Assembly (NCBI GenBank): GCA_038757945.1
Contig: JBCDGJ010000036.1
Span: 1-34,676 of the forward strand
Source: CALHVX01 sp038757945
GTDB taxonomy: Bacteria > Pseudomonadota > Gammaproteobacteria > Pseudomonadales > Azotimanducaceae
Length of the DNA stretch: 34,676 bases
Direction: 5' to 3'
In this document: positions 25,415 to 32,253 of the stretch, in pieces
Layout of the letters: each line of letters begins with the position of its first letter
Position numbering within the stretch: position 1 is the stretch's first letter
Program-made: the position numbers and the translations under genes
The notes under the pieces: model-generated
The model's database searches: none
Told to the model about the DNA's origin: nothing
Seen by the model: only the letters and a program-made list of their open reading frames with translations

Positions 25415-26574
25415 CGGCGCTGGAACACCAGCGAACAGTTGTTGCCGCCGAAGCCGAAGGAGTTGGTCATGGCGGTCCGGATGCTGCGGTGCTCGTTGGC
25501 CAGCAGCAGATTGAAGTCGGCCTCGGCGACCCGGGTGTTGTGCGTGCCGGGGAGCAGGCCGCTGCGCAACGCCTCGAAGCAGAACACGGCTTCGACGATG
25601 CCCGCCGCCCCGAGCGTGTGGCCGGTCCAGCCTTTGGTCGCGCTGGCAACGCTGTTTGCGCTGAGCAGCTCGGCACAGACTCCGCCCTCGGTCTCGTCGT
25701 TGGCGCGGGTTCCGGTACCGTGCAGGTTCAGGTAATCGATGTCCGCCGCCTTGAGCCCGGCAGCGGCCAGCGCGCGCTCCATGGCCAGCCGCGCGCCCAG
25801 CCCTTCGGGATGTGCCGAGGACATGTGGTAGGCGTCGCAGCTTTCGCCGGCGCCGAGCAGCGTGAGGCCGTCGAGCGCTGCCTGTGCATCCCGGTTGAGC
25901 ACCGCAAAGCCGGCTGCCTCGCCGAGGCTGATGCCCTGGCGGTCGGGCGCGAAGGGCCGGCACGGCTCCGGGGCGACGAGCTGCAGGGAATGAAAGCCGT
26001 AGATCACGCTCAGACACAGGCTGTCTGCGCCACCGACCACAACGGCGTCGACCAGCTCCTGCTCGAGCCAGCGCTGGGCGGTGGCGAAGACTTTTGCGCT
26101 TGAGGCGCAGGCGACCGATACGGTCAGCCGCGGCCCTTCGATGCCGAGCAGCGCGGCAGTGAGATCGCCGGGTGCGTGCGGGTTGTGGATTTCCGGCTGC
26201 TGATACTCGAGCGGGAAGTGCGAATCGGCATCGAGCCGTCGGTAGGCGGCTTCGGCGCGATCGATGCTTGACGTGCTGGTGCCCATGACCAGCCCCACGC
26301 GGTCAGCACCGTGGCGGGCGATCAGCGCGCCCACGCCGGTCGCAAAATCATCCTGTTGCAGAGCGAGCTGGACCAGCCGGTTGTTGCGGCTCTCCCGGTC
26401 CAGCGGCAGTTCTGCGGCGCCAAGATCGACGGGTCCGAGGTAGCAGGGCACGTCGCAGTCGGGCCACTCGGCCGCAACGAGCCCGCCCCGCGCCCGCGTC
26501 AGGCTGGCGCGCATGGCATCCAGGCCGGTACCAAGCGCCGAGGTCAGGGTATAGCTGTGCACGGCGATACTCAC
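25411..26574 (-). CDS. beta-ketoacyl-ACP synthase, catalytic partner of the CLF (ApeO-type)
   Basis: The product has 387 residues with a complete thiolase fold. The triad is Cys156 in VSVACASSAKVF, His285 in NLHGTGTRANDETEG and His319 in TKGWTGHTLGAAG, so it should catalyse decarboxylative condensation with malonyl-ACP. It starts at 26574 in an ATGA overlap with the phosphopantetheinyl transferase and ends in an ATGA overlap with the chain-length factor, so the three are translationally coupled. In the aryl polyene pathway this pair carries out the main rounds of elongation. The glycine-rich end NSFGFGGNNCSLVFQ is complete. Confidence 0.9.
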   Translation of the reverse strand: MSIAVHSYTLTSALGTGLDAMRASLTRARGGLVAAEWPDCDVPCYLGPVDLGAAELPLDRESRNNRLVQLALQQDDFATGVGALIARHGADRVGLVMGTSTSSIDRAEAAYRRLDADSHFPLEYQQPEIHNPHAPGDLTAALLGIEGPRLTVSVACASSAKVFATAQRWLEQELVDAVVVGGADSLCLSVIYGFHSLQLVAPEPCRPFAPDRQGISLGEAAGFAVLNRDAQAALDGLTLLGAGESCDAYHMSSAHPEGLGARLAMERALAAAGLKAADIDYLNLHGTGTRANDETEGGVCAELLSANSVASATKGWTGHTLGAAGIVEAVFCFEALRSGLLPGTHNTRVAEADFNLLLANEHRSIRTAMTNSFGFGGNNCSLVFQRR

Positions 26575-27182
26575 GGGGCGTCGCTCCAGACCAGGCAGGT
26601 TGTGGTGGCGAAGCGGTCCGCAGGTGCGGGCTCATGCCACCAGCGAACGTGCCAGAGACGCTGCTCGATGCGCAGCTCGAGGGATTGTGGTGGCGCCTCG
26701 TCGCCGTCCCGCAGTGCCCGATCGGCGGCGGCAAAGCAGCCGAGGCTTGGTCCCGCACCGGCTTTGTACAGGGCTTCTGCCAGCGTCCAGCGCGGGTAGA
26801 AGGCCATTGGGCTCGATGCGGTCCAGCCCAGCAGACGATCCAGGCGCGCGAAATCCCGCGGACGGTGGCGCTCCAGATCAATACCGATGGCCAGGTTGCG
26901 GGCGGCGGCAGCGGCGATTTCGGTGCCGCTGTGCGACAGGCTCAGATGCCAGTCGGCAGAGCCGGCCAGCCGGGGTGCGCAGTTGCGCTCGCGTACGATC
27001 TCCTCGCGGCGGATCGCCGACCCTGCGCCCGCGTCTGCCAGGGCCTGGCGCAGGTACTGCGGTGCTGCCGCTGAGGGATCCGGCGTTGATGCCAGAGCGA
27101 CGCCGATACCCGGCGCGCAGCCACCGAAGGGCAGGTCTTCGAAGCGGCTTTCAAATCGGTTGTGGGTTGGCTGTACGATCAT
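26571..27182 (-). CDS. 4'-phosphopantetheinyl transferase superfamily protein
   Basis: The product has 203 residues. The Sfp-type motifs are WHLSLSHSGTEIAAA, GIDLE at 100-104 (the metal-binding Asp-x-Glu pair) and WTLAEALYK at 132-140 (usually WTxKEAxxK). It would transfer phosphopantetheine from CoA to the active Ser of the two cluster ACPs. The lysine usually found at the KEA position is replaced here (LAEALYK keeps the later Lys140), as is seen in divergent members. It is the first gene of the minus-strand block and is coupled to the ketosynthase. The N-terminal half is weakly conserved. A dedicated transferase inside the cluster would make it easier to move between genomes. Confidence 0.8.
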   Translation of the reverse strand: MIVQPTHNRFESRFEDLPFGGCAPGIGVALASTPDPSAAAPQYLRQALADAGAGSAIRREEIVRERNCAPRLAGSADWHLSLSHSGTEIAAAAARNLAIGIDLERHRPRDFARLDRLLGWTASSPMAFYPRWTLAEALYKAGAGPSLGCFAAADRALRDGDEAPPQSLELRIEQRLWHVRWWHEPAPADRFATTTCLVWSDAP

Positions 27183-27292
27183 TTCCTGCCAGAGTGTAAC
27201 GCCTGCGCGGCGGTTTGGCAGGCGGTTTTGCGGCCTTCGCCAGCGCTGCGCTCGAGCGGGCCGGCCAGGCCCCTATGCTATATTTCAGCCTC
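27183..27292. promoter_or_regulatory. divergent promoter region of pigment blocks B and C
   Basis: These 110 bases separate the phosphopantetheinyl transferase start (27182, minus) from the likely acyltransferase start (27293, plus). An AT-rich TATGCTATATT at 27274-27284 stands out from GC-rich surroundings and could be a -10 element for the plus block. If it is, the transcript would begin almost at the ATG of 27293. No clear -35 box or operator is visible. Confidence 0.3.
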
Positions 27293-28435
27293 ATGACGGA
27301 AGCGGCAGAAGCCGTGGCAGACGCTTTGACGAAGAGATCCCTGGCGAACAGATCCGGAGCGAAGAGCGCCGCAACGAAACACTTCCCGGCCCCGCCGCCG
27401 CGCCGCTCCGAGGCCGCGCCGCTGGTCGATCAGCCGTCCGCCGAGCCTGTCAGCACTACCCTGGAAGGCCAGCCGGAACCCAGGCTCTGCCCGGTCAGCC
27501 GACGCTACGGTGCGCCGATCAGCCCCGTGGCCAGCGAGCGCCAGTCGGCTCTGTGGCAGCTCTGGCGCCTGATCGGCATGCCGATCTTCTACCCCCTGTT
27601 TGCCGTCGGCTGCTGCGTCGGACTGCTCGGTGCTGCCGGCATCCGCCTCGTGGTGCGAGTGCCTGCGGCCCGCGTGCGGGCGAACCGGCGCCTGCTGTCC
27701 GCCATCTCGCGCCAATGGTTGCGGTTCGGCTGCTGGCTGCGGCTGCTGGAGTGGGAAGCCCTGCGGCCAGCCGGCTCCGACGCGGCGACGGTTAAGACTA
27801 CTGATGCAGCGCCCGGGGACCAAACGCCAGGGCGGCTGCTGGTCGCCAACCATCCGACGCTGATCGACATTCTGTTCATGGTCTCGCTGGAGCCGGAGCT
27901 GTGCTGTGTGCTCAAGGCGGATCTCAACGATCATTGGGTGTTCGCACTGTTCATACGGGAGCTCGATTACCTGTCCAACGCCGATCCGGAACGGCTGCTG
28001 GCGGAGGGGGCCGAACGGCTGCTGAGCGGCGAAACGCTGTTGGTATTCCCGGAAGGCACGCGGACCGTACCCGGCCAGAGCGTGAGTTTCCGCCAGGGGG
28101 CCGCCGCACTGGCAGTTCGTGCCGGATTGCCGGTGCAGCCGGTGGTCATCGAGTACCAGGGCGCGTATCTGAGCAAAGGGTTTCCGTGGTATGCGCTGCC
28201 GAAACAGCGGCTGCGCTACCGGTTCCGCTTCGGCGGGCCCCTGCATGGCCGGCCGACCGCAAGCGGTGATACAACCGCAGCACGCAGCGCTCGGCGCCAG
28301 GCCCGGCGCCAGCTGAACGCAACGCTGGAACAGTTCATGAACCAGCAGCTGCTGGCATCCACGCTGCCGGCACCGTCACGTACAGGTATGTCCTCGGAGC
28401 AACCGCTGACACCGCTGCGCGGTGCGGACCTGTGA
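27293..28435 (+). CDS. PlsC-type lysophospholipid acyltransferase
   Basis: The product has about 380 residues. The frame is open from 27215; I prefer the ATG at 27293, with the ATG at 27275 possible, and no start has a good ribosome site. The first 80 residues are polar and proline-rich, unlike typical family members. A membrane helix follows (FYPLFAVGCCVGLLGAAGIRL). The catalytic HX4D motif is NHPTLID at about 186-192, with VFPEGTRTVPG further on as the phosphate-binding motif. It would acylate a glycerophospholipid-like acceptor at the inner membrane. In several aryl polyene clusters a PlsC-type gene starts the block of ACP, COG4648 and dehydratase genes, as here. The end overlaps the ACP start (GTGA). 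Confidence 0.82.
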   Translation: MTEAAEAVADALTKRSLANRSGAKSAATKHFPAPPPRRSEAAPLVDQPSAEPVSTTLEGQPEPRLCPVSRRYGAPISPVASERQSALWQLWRLIGMPIFYPLFAVGCCVGLLGAAGIRLVVRVPAARVRANRRLLSAISRQWLRFGCWLRLLEWEALRPAGSDAATVKTTDAAPGDQTPGRLLVANHPTLIDILFMVSLEPELCCVLKADLNDHWVFALFIRELDYLSNADPERLLAEGAERLLSGETLLVFPEGTRTVPGQSVSFRQGAAALAVRAGLPVQPVVIEYQGAYLSKGFPWYALPKQRLRYRFRFGGPLHGRPTASGDTTAARSARRQARRQLNATLEQFMNQQLLASTLPAPSRTGMSSEQPLTPLRGADL

Positions 28436-28662
28436 AGGACTCGCTGGAACGGCTGCGGCGCGTCATGGCTGAGGAGTTCGAGCTCGAACCCGCGGCCGTC
28501 GTGCCTGAAGCCGATCTGTTCAACGATCTGGATATCGACTCTATTGATGCCATCGACATGCTGGCTAGGCTGCGCGAGCTGACAGGGACCGAGATCTCGG
28601 CAGAAGCCCTCCGGGACGTCCGCACCGTCGGTGACGTGATCGGATTGCTCGACGCGGATTAG
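28432..28662 (+). CDS. acyl carrier protein of the aryl polyene cluster (second ACP)
   Basis: The product has 76 residues from a GTG at 28432 that overlaps the preceding stop. Ser37 in LDIDSIDAIDML is the phosphopantetheine site; the helices LERLRRVMAEEFEL and TVGDVIGLLDAD complete a standard four-helix ACP. Clusters of this kind carry two ACPs. In Xenorhabdus both ApeE and ApeF are needed, one loading the starter and one serving elongation. Being next to the dehydratase and ketosynthase block, this one is the better candidate for the elongation carrier; that division of labour is inference. Confidence 0.9.
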   Translation: MKDSLERLRRVMAEEFELEPAAVVPEADLFNDLDIDSIDAIDMLARLRELTGTEISAEALRDVRTVGDVIGLLDAD

Positions 28663-28667
28663 CACCG

Positions 28668-29243
28668 GTGAGTCCACGCAGCGCAGCCGTCAGCACTCTT
28701 GCGGCCGGTCTTCTTGCGATATACCCCTTGCTGTTCGTCTGGGGGAACGAGCAGCTCCCACGTTCCGTGCTGGTTGCGGTATTCGGTGCGCTCGTGGTGC
28801 TGCGGATGGTTACCGGGCAGTCCCTGTCGTCGGCTGCGTTGAAAGTGCTGGTGCCGCTGCTGACCCTGTTCTGTCTGCTCGTCGCCTTTGATCCCGAGCT
28901 CCGCGCATTGCGGGCCTACCCGGTGCTGTTGTGCCTGGCCGGCTTCGTCTACTGCGCCTACACGCTGCGCGTTCCGCCCAGCGCCATTGAACGTTTCATG
29001 CGCCGCACCGGGCTGGTGCCGACGCCTTTTCAGGCCCGCTACATGCGGGGAGTGACCTTGCTGTGGCTCGGCTTTTTCGGTTTGAACGCCATCGTGACCG
29101 CGTATCTGGGGTGGGCCGCGAGCCTGACGGTCTGGGCGTGGCATACCGGATTCGTGAGCTACCTTGTTATGGGCCTGCTGCTGATCGGCGAATACCTGTT
29201 CCGGCTCTGGTACCGGCGCCGGGAAGCGGAGCAGAGCGCATGA
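28668..29243 (+). CDS. COG4648-family membrane protein of the aryl polyene cluster
   Basis: The product has 191 residues and five or six hydrophobic helices, from a GTG at 28668 five bases after the ACP. Segments such as YPLLFVWGNEQLPRSVLVA, VLVPLLTLFCLLVAFDPEL and YLVMGLLLIGEYLFRLWYR match the small integral proteins that sit between the ACP and ApeI genes in aryl polyene clusters. The segment FMRRTGLVPTPFQARYMRG lies in a loop. Its role is unknown; being always in this position, it may anchor the synthase at the membrane. The stop overlaps the next ATG. Confidence 0.82.
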   Translation: MSPRSAAVSTLAAGLLAIYPLLFVWGNEQLPRSVLVAVFGALVVLRMVTGQSLSSAALKVLVPLLTLFCLLVAFDPELRALRAYPVLLCLAGFVYCAYTLRVPPSAIERFMRRTGLVPTPFQARYMRGVTLLWLGFFGLNAIVTAYLGWAASLTVWAWHTGFVSYLVMGLLLIGEYLFRLWYRRREAEQSA

Positions 29244-29725
29244 CCTCGGCTGCGCCGCAGGTGCTGCTCACCCATAGCGAAGCAGCGGCGTGTTTCGATC
29301 AGCAGCGGTGCGAAGCATTCGCCTGTACGGCAACCGCCTGGTCGCACCTGCACCGGGCGACAGCACCGCAGGCCAGCGGACCCCGCTGGCTCGACTGCGA
29401 GTTCGAGGCGGACGCAGCCAGCGCGCTGATTGCGGTGCCCTCTGAATTGCCTTGTTTTGCGGGGCACTTCCCGGGGCGGCCGCTGCTGCCGGGGGTCCTG
29501 CAGCTGGTGTGGGCGCGTGCGCTGCTGCACTGCTGGCAACCTGATGCCGCGGTCGGCACGATCAGACAGCTCAAGTTCCGCCAGCCGGTCGAGCCGCCAG
29601 CCGTGCTGCGGGTTGTGTTGCACCGCAGCGCGGGCAAAATAGCGGCCCGCGTCGAGCACCCGGCCGGCACGGTGGCGGACTGGGTCTTCGTGACCGAACC
29701 GCTCGCTCCGGCAGGAACAGCCTGA
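29240..29725 (+). CDS. apeI: ApeI-like hotdog dehydratase
   Basis: The product has 161 residues from the ATG at 29240, overlapping the COG4648 stop. The hotdog motif CFAGHFPGRPLLPGVLQLVW holds the likely catalytic His76, followed by the strand RQLKFRQPVEPPAVLRVVL. ApeI enzymes dehydrate 3-hydroxyacyl-ACP in each cycle to give the conjugated chain, working with ApeP. The usual ApeI is about 110-120 residues; this one has some 45 extra residues at the N-terminus (MTSAAPQVLLTHSEAAACF and onward) that I cannot assign. No other start codon with a ribosome site lies between. The stop overlaps the GT2 start (TGATG). Confidence 0.85.
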   Translation: MTSAAPQVLLTHSEAAACFDQQRCEAFACTATAWSHLHRATAPQASGPRWLDCEFEADAASALIAVPSELPCFAGHFPGRPLLPGVLQLVWARALLHCWQPDAAVGTIRQLKFRQPVEPPAVLRVVLHRSAGKIAARVEHPAGTVADWVFVTEPLAPAGTA

Positions 29726-30477
29726 TGTCCAACAGTTACTGTCTGCTCATTCCGCACTACCGGCACGTGCCACAGCTGGCCGAGTTTCTGCCACGGCTGG
29801 CACAGGCGCGGTTGCCGCTGCTGGTGGTGGACGACGGCAGCGGTCCGGAAACCGTCGACGAGCTGGTTGGTCTGCTCGAGCGGTTTCCCTGGGCACACCT
29901 GCAGCGGTTGCCGGAAAACCGCGGCAAAGGTGCCGCGCAGATTGCCGGCTTCGAGCTGGCGGAACGGGAGGGCTACAGCCACGTCATCGTCGTGGATGCC
30001 GATGGCCAGCACGATCCGGCGGATATCGAGCGGTTGCACAGCGACTCGCTGAAGGCGCCGCAGGCACTGTTTTCCGGGCTGCCGCAGTTCGGTCCCGACA
30101 TTCCTGCTCATCGGCTCTACGGCCGGATGATCACCAACGTGTTGGCGCGGGTGGCGGCCGGTGATGCACAGATCCGCGATGCCATGTGCGGGCTGCGGCT
30201 GTACCCGTTGCAGACGGTGCTTGCGCTCGCCCGTCAGATCCCGCGGCGACGCATGGAGTTCGATACCGAGGTTCTGGTGCGGGCCCGCTGGGCCGGGCAC
30301 GAACTGCGCTTCGTGCCGACGCGCGTGATCTACCCGCAATCAGGCCGTTCGCACTTCCGGATGCTGCGCGACAACCTGCGCCTGACGCGTATGCACATTC
30401 TGCTGCTGCTGCAGGGCATCCTGCGCAGGATCGCGGGGATGCGCCCGGCCCGAACGGAGGCGTCCGCCGATGGCTGA
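29725..30477 (+). CDS. family 2 glycosyltransferase (GT2)
   Basis: The product has 250 residues with a GT-A fold: SYCLLIPHYRHVPQLAEFL, LLVVDDGSGPETVDEL, ENRGKGAAQIAGFELA and the metal-binding VVDADGQHDPADIERL, ending in the basic FRMLRDNLRLTRMHILLLL. It belongs to the dolichol-phosphate-mannose-synthase-like group. In E. coli and Xenorhabdus clusters a GT2 domain is fused to an acyltransferase in ApeJ; here the two activities are in separate genes. It probably attaches a sugar to the polyene or its lipid carrier at the cytoplasmic face. The start overlaps the dehydratase stop and the end overlaps the thioesterase start by 8 bases. Confidence 0.87.
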   Translation: MSNSYCLLIPHYRHVPQLAEFLPRLAQARLPLLVVDDGSGPETVDELVGLLERFPWAHLQRLPENRGKGAAQIAGFELAEREGYSHVIVVDADGQHDPADIERLHSDSLKAPQALFSGLPQFGPDIPAHRLYGRMITNVLARVAAGDAQIRDAMCGLRLYPLQTVLALARQIPRRRMEFDTEVLVRARWAGHELRFVPTRVIYPQSGRSHFRMLRDNLRLTRMHILLLLQGILRRIAGMRPARTEASADG

Positions 30478-30949
30478 ACCGGCGGCGCGGCGCCGGCTCG
30501 GCCGGCTGTGGCAGCGTAGCTGGCCCGAGCACCCCGCGCTTCGGGCGGACGCCAGCTGCGTTGTGCCGTTTCAGGATGCCGATCCGACCGGCATGGTCTG
30601 GCACGGTAACTACTTCCGTTACTACGATCTGGCTCGTATCGCGCTGCTCGATGCGCTCGAGTTCGACTACCGACGCATGGCGGCGGCTGGGCAGATCTGG
30701 CCGATTGTCGAGACCCAGGTGCGCTATCTGCGCTCGGTACGGTACGGTGAGACGCTGCGGATCGAGGTTCGCATGGTGGAGTGGGAGTTCCGTCTGCGCC
30801 TGCACTATCTGATTTACAACTCGAGCGACGAGCTCGTGAACGAAGCCGTTACCGTGCAGGTGCCTGTGGCCGCGGCCGATGAGCAGCTGATCATCGGGGC
30901 GCCGAAGTCGCTCTGCGAGCGTATCGAGGCCCGCCTCACCGATGCCTGA
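30470..30949 (+). CDS. acyl-CoA/ACP thioesterase, hotdog fold
   Basis: The product has 159 residues from the ATG at 30470, preceded by CGGAGGC. The signature VVPFQDADPTGMVWHGNYFRYYDLARI is that of 4-hydroxybenzoyl-CoA-type thioesterases (DxDxxGxVxxxxY), with the catalytic Asp in the QDADPTG segment. In aryl polyene clusters this protein (ApeK-like) is thought to remove stalled or mischarged acyl groups from ACP or to release the product. A hydroxybenzoyl thioester is a fitting substrate in this cluster, but the true substrate is not shown. A 25-base gap separates it from the next gene. Confidence 0.85.
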   Translation: MAEPAARRRLGRLWQRSWPEHPALRADASCVVPFQDADPTGMVWHGNYFRYYDLARIALLDALEFDYRRMAAAGQIWPIVETQVRYLRSVRYGETLRIEVRMVEWEFRLRLHYLIYNSSDELVNEAVTVQVPVAAADEQLIIGAPKSLCERIEARLTDA

Positions 30950-30974
30950 TTCACGCACCTGGTAGTGCTGGAAC

Positions 30975-31523
30975 GTGTACCCGGCCATCGAGCAACTGTT
31001 GCCCCATCGTCCGCCGATGCTGCTGCTGTCGGCGGTTGCCGTACACGCCGCTGACCTGCTGGTTGCGCACTCCGAACGCCGGCTGCTCGAAGCGCTGCTG
31101 CCGCCATCGTCGGGCAGTGCGTTACTCAGCCTGGAACTCATGGCGCAGGCCGCCGCGGCCTATGCGGGGCTGGCGTCCGCTGCGACCGGCAACAGCGGTT
31201 CCGGGGCGAGCGCGGCTGCTGCAGCACCGGGGATGCTGCTGGGCAGCCGAACGCTGCGGGTTCACGCGCAGGTACCGCTCCGCGCGCGGCTGCTGGTCGG
31301 CGTGGTCCGCCGCAACCCGCTCACTGGCGGCGGGCTCGCGAAGTTTGCCGGTCAGGTGTGGAGCGGTTCCGATGACGCCTTGCAGCAGGCGCTCGAGACG
31401 GCCGAGGCGCTCGCCGGAACTGCGGCGGGCGAGGATATCGTCGAAGCGGTCGATCGTTGCACCGGCGTGGACTGCCTTGCGGCTGCAGACGTGTCCGTGT
31501 ATCTGCCAACGGGGGCAAGCTGA
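30975..31523 (+). CDS. apeP: ApeP-like hotdog dehydratase
   Basis: The product has 182 residues from a GTG at 30975. The start YPAIEQLLPHRPPMLLLSAV contains the PHRPPMLLL motif of FabZ/ApeP proteins, followed by the central helix LLSLELMAQAAAAYAGL. It is thought to pair with ApeI as a heterodimeric 3-hydroxyacyl-ACP dehydratase; the GHFPGxPLLPG loop is in ApeI and not here, which fits that split of functions. An Ala- and Ser-rich insertion follows (residues about 75-90). Its stop overlaps the FabG-like start (TGATG). Confidence 0.85.
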   Translation: MYPAIEQLLPHRPPMLLLSAVAVHAADLLVAHSERRLLEALLPPSSGSALLSLELMAQAAAAYAGLASAATGNSGSGASAAAAAPGMLLGSRTLRVHAQVPLRARLLVGVVRRNPLTGGGLAKFAGQVWSGSDDALQQALETAEALAGTAAGEDIVEAVDRCTGVDCLAAADVSVYLPTGAS

Positions 31524-32248
31524 TGGAAACGATTCTGGTTACTGGCGCCAGCCGGGGTATCGGCGCTGCCATTGCCGAACGGCTTGCCGTCGATGGCTTT
31601 CAGGTGGTGGTGCACTACGGCGCCAGCGAGCAGCTTGCGCTGGCACTGGTGCAGCGCATCGAAGCCGCTGGCGGCAGTGCCCGTGCGCTCGGCTTTGACG
31701 TCGCGGATCGGAATGCCGCTGCGGCGGCGTTGACGGCCGACATGGCGGCGCATGGTGCCTACTACGGTATTGTCCTGAATGCGGGCATCACCCGCGATCA
31801 GGCGCTGCCGCTGCAGAGCGGCGAGGACTGGGATTGTGTGCTGCGAACCAACCTCGATGGCTTCTTCAACGTCATCCAGCCAGCGGTTATGCCCATGATC
31901 CGGCGGCGCAGCGGCGGTCGGATCGTCGTCATGAGCTCGGTTTCCGGTCTCAGCGGAAACCGTGGGCAGACCAATTACGCGGCATCCAAGGCGGGGCTGA
32001 TCGGCGCCGCCAAATCCCTCGCGCTGGAACTGGCGAAGCGCGAGATCACGGTCAACTGCGTGGCGCCAGGCGTGATCGAAACGGAGATGACCGAAGGGGT
32101 TCCCGAAGCCTGGGTACGCGACAACGTACCGCTGCGCCGGGCCGGGCAGGCCCGGGAGGTGGCGGCGCTGGTGAGCTATCTGTGTTCCCCGCTCGCCGCC
32201 TACCTGACCCGTCAGGTGCTGACCATTGATGGTGGGATGAGCGGCTGA
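31523..32248 (+). CDS. fabG: 3-ketoacyl-ACP reductase, FabG-like (ApeQ-type)
   Basis: The product has 241 residues, a complete short-chain dehydrogenase. The NADPH loop is TGASRGIG at 7-14, NAG is at 86-88, and the catalytic residues are Ser139, Tyr152 and Lys156 in YAASK. The end HLTRQ-VLTIDGGMSG form is typical of FabG. It reduces the 3-keto group after each condensation in the pigment pathway. It is one of the tightly overlapping genes of block C; the start overlaps the ApeP-like stop, and the ketosynthase follows 5 bases after its own stop. Confidence 0.92.
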   Translation: METILVTGASRGIGAAIAERLAVDGFQVVVHYGASEQLALALVQRIEAAGGSARALGFDVADRNAAAAALTADMAAHGAYYGIVLNAGITRDQALPLQSGEDWDCVLRTNLDGFFNVIQPAVMPMIRRRSGGRIVVMSSVSGLSGNRGQTNYAASKAGLIGAAKSLALELAKREITVNCVAPGVIETEMTEGVPEAWVRDNVPLRRAGQAREVAALVSYLCSPLAAYLTRQVLTIDGGMSG

Positions 32249-32253
32249 ATGGA

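Noticed and set aside
26887..27795. A 302-codon plus-strand frame across the divergent promoter at 27183-27292
   Set aside because: It is antisense to the phosphopantetheinyl transferase and then out of frame with the acyltransferase, and has no domain.
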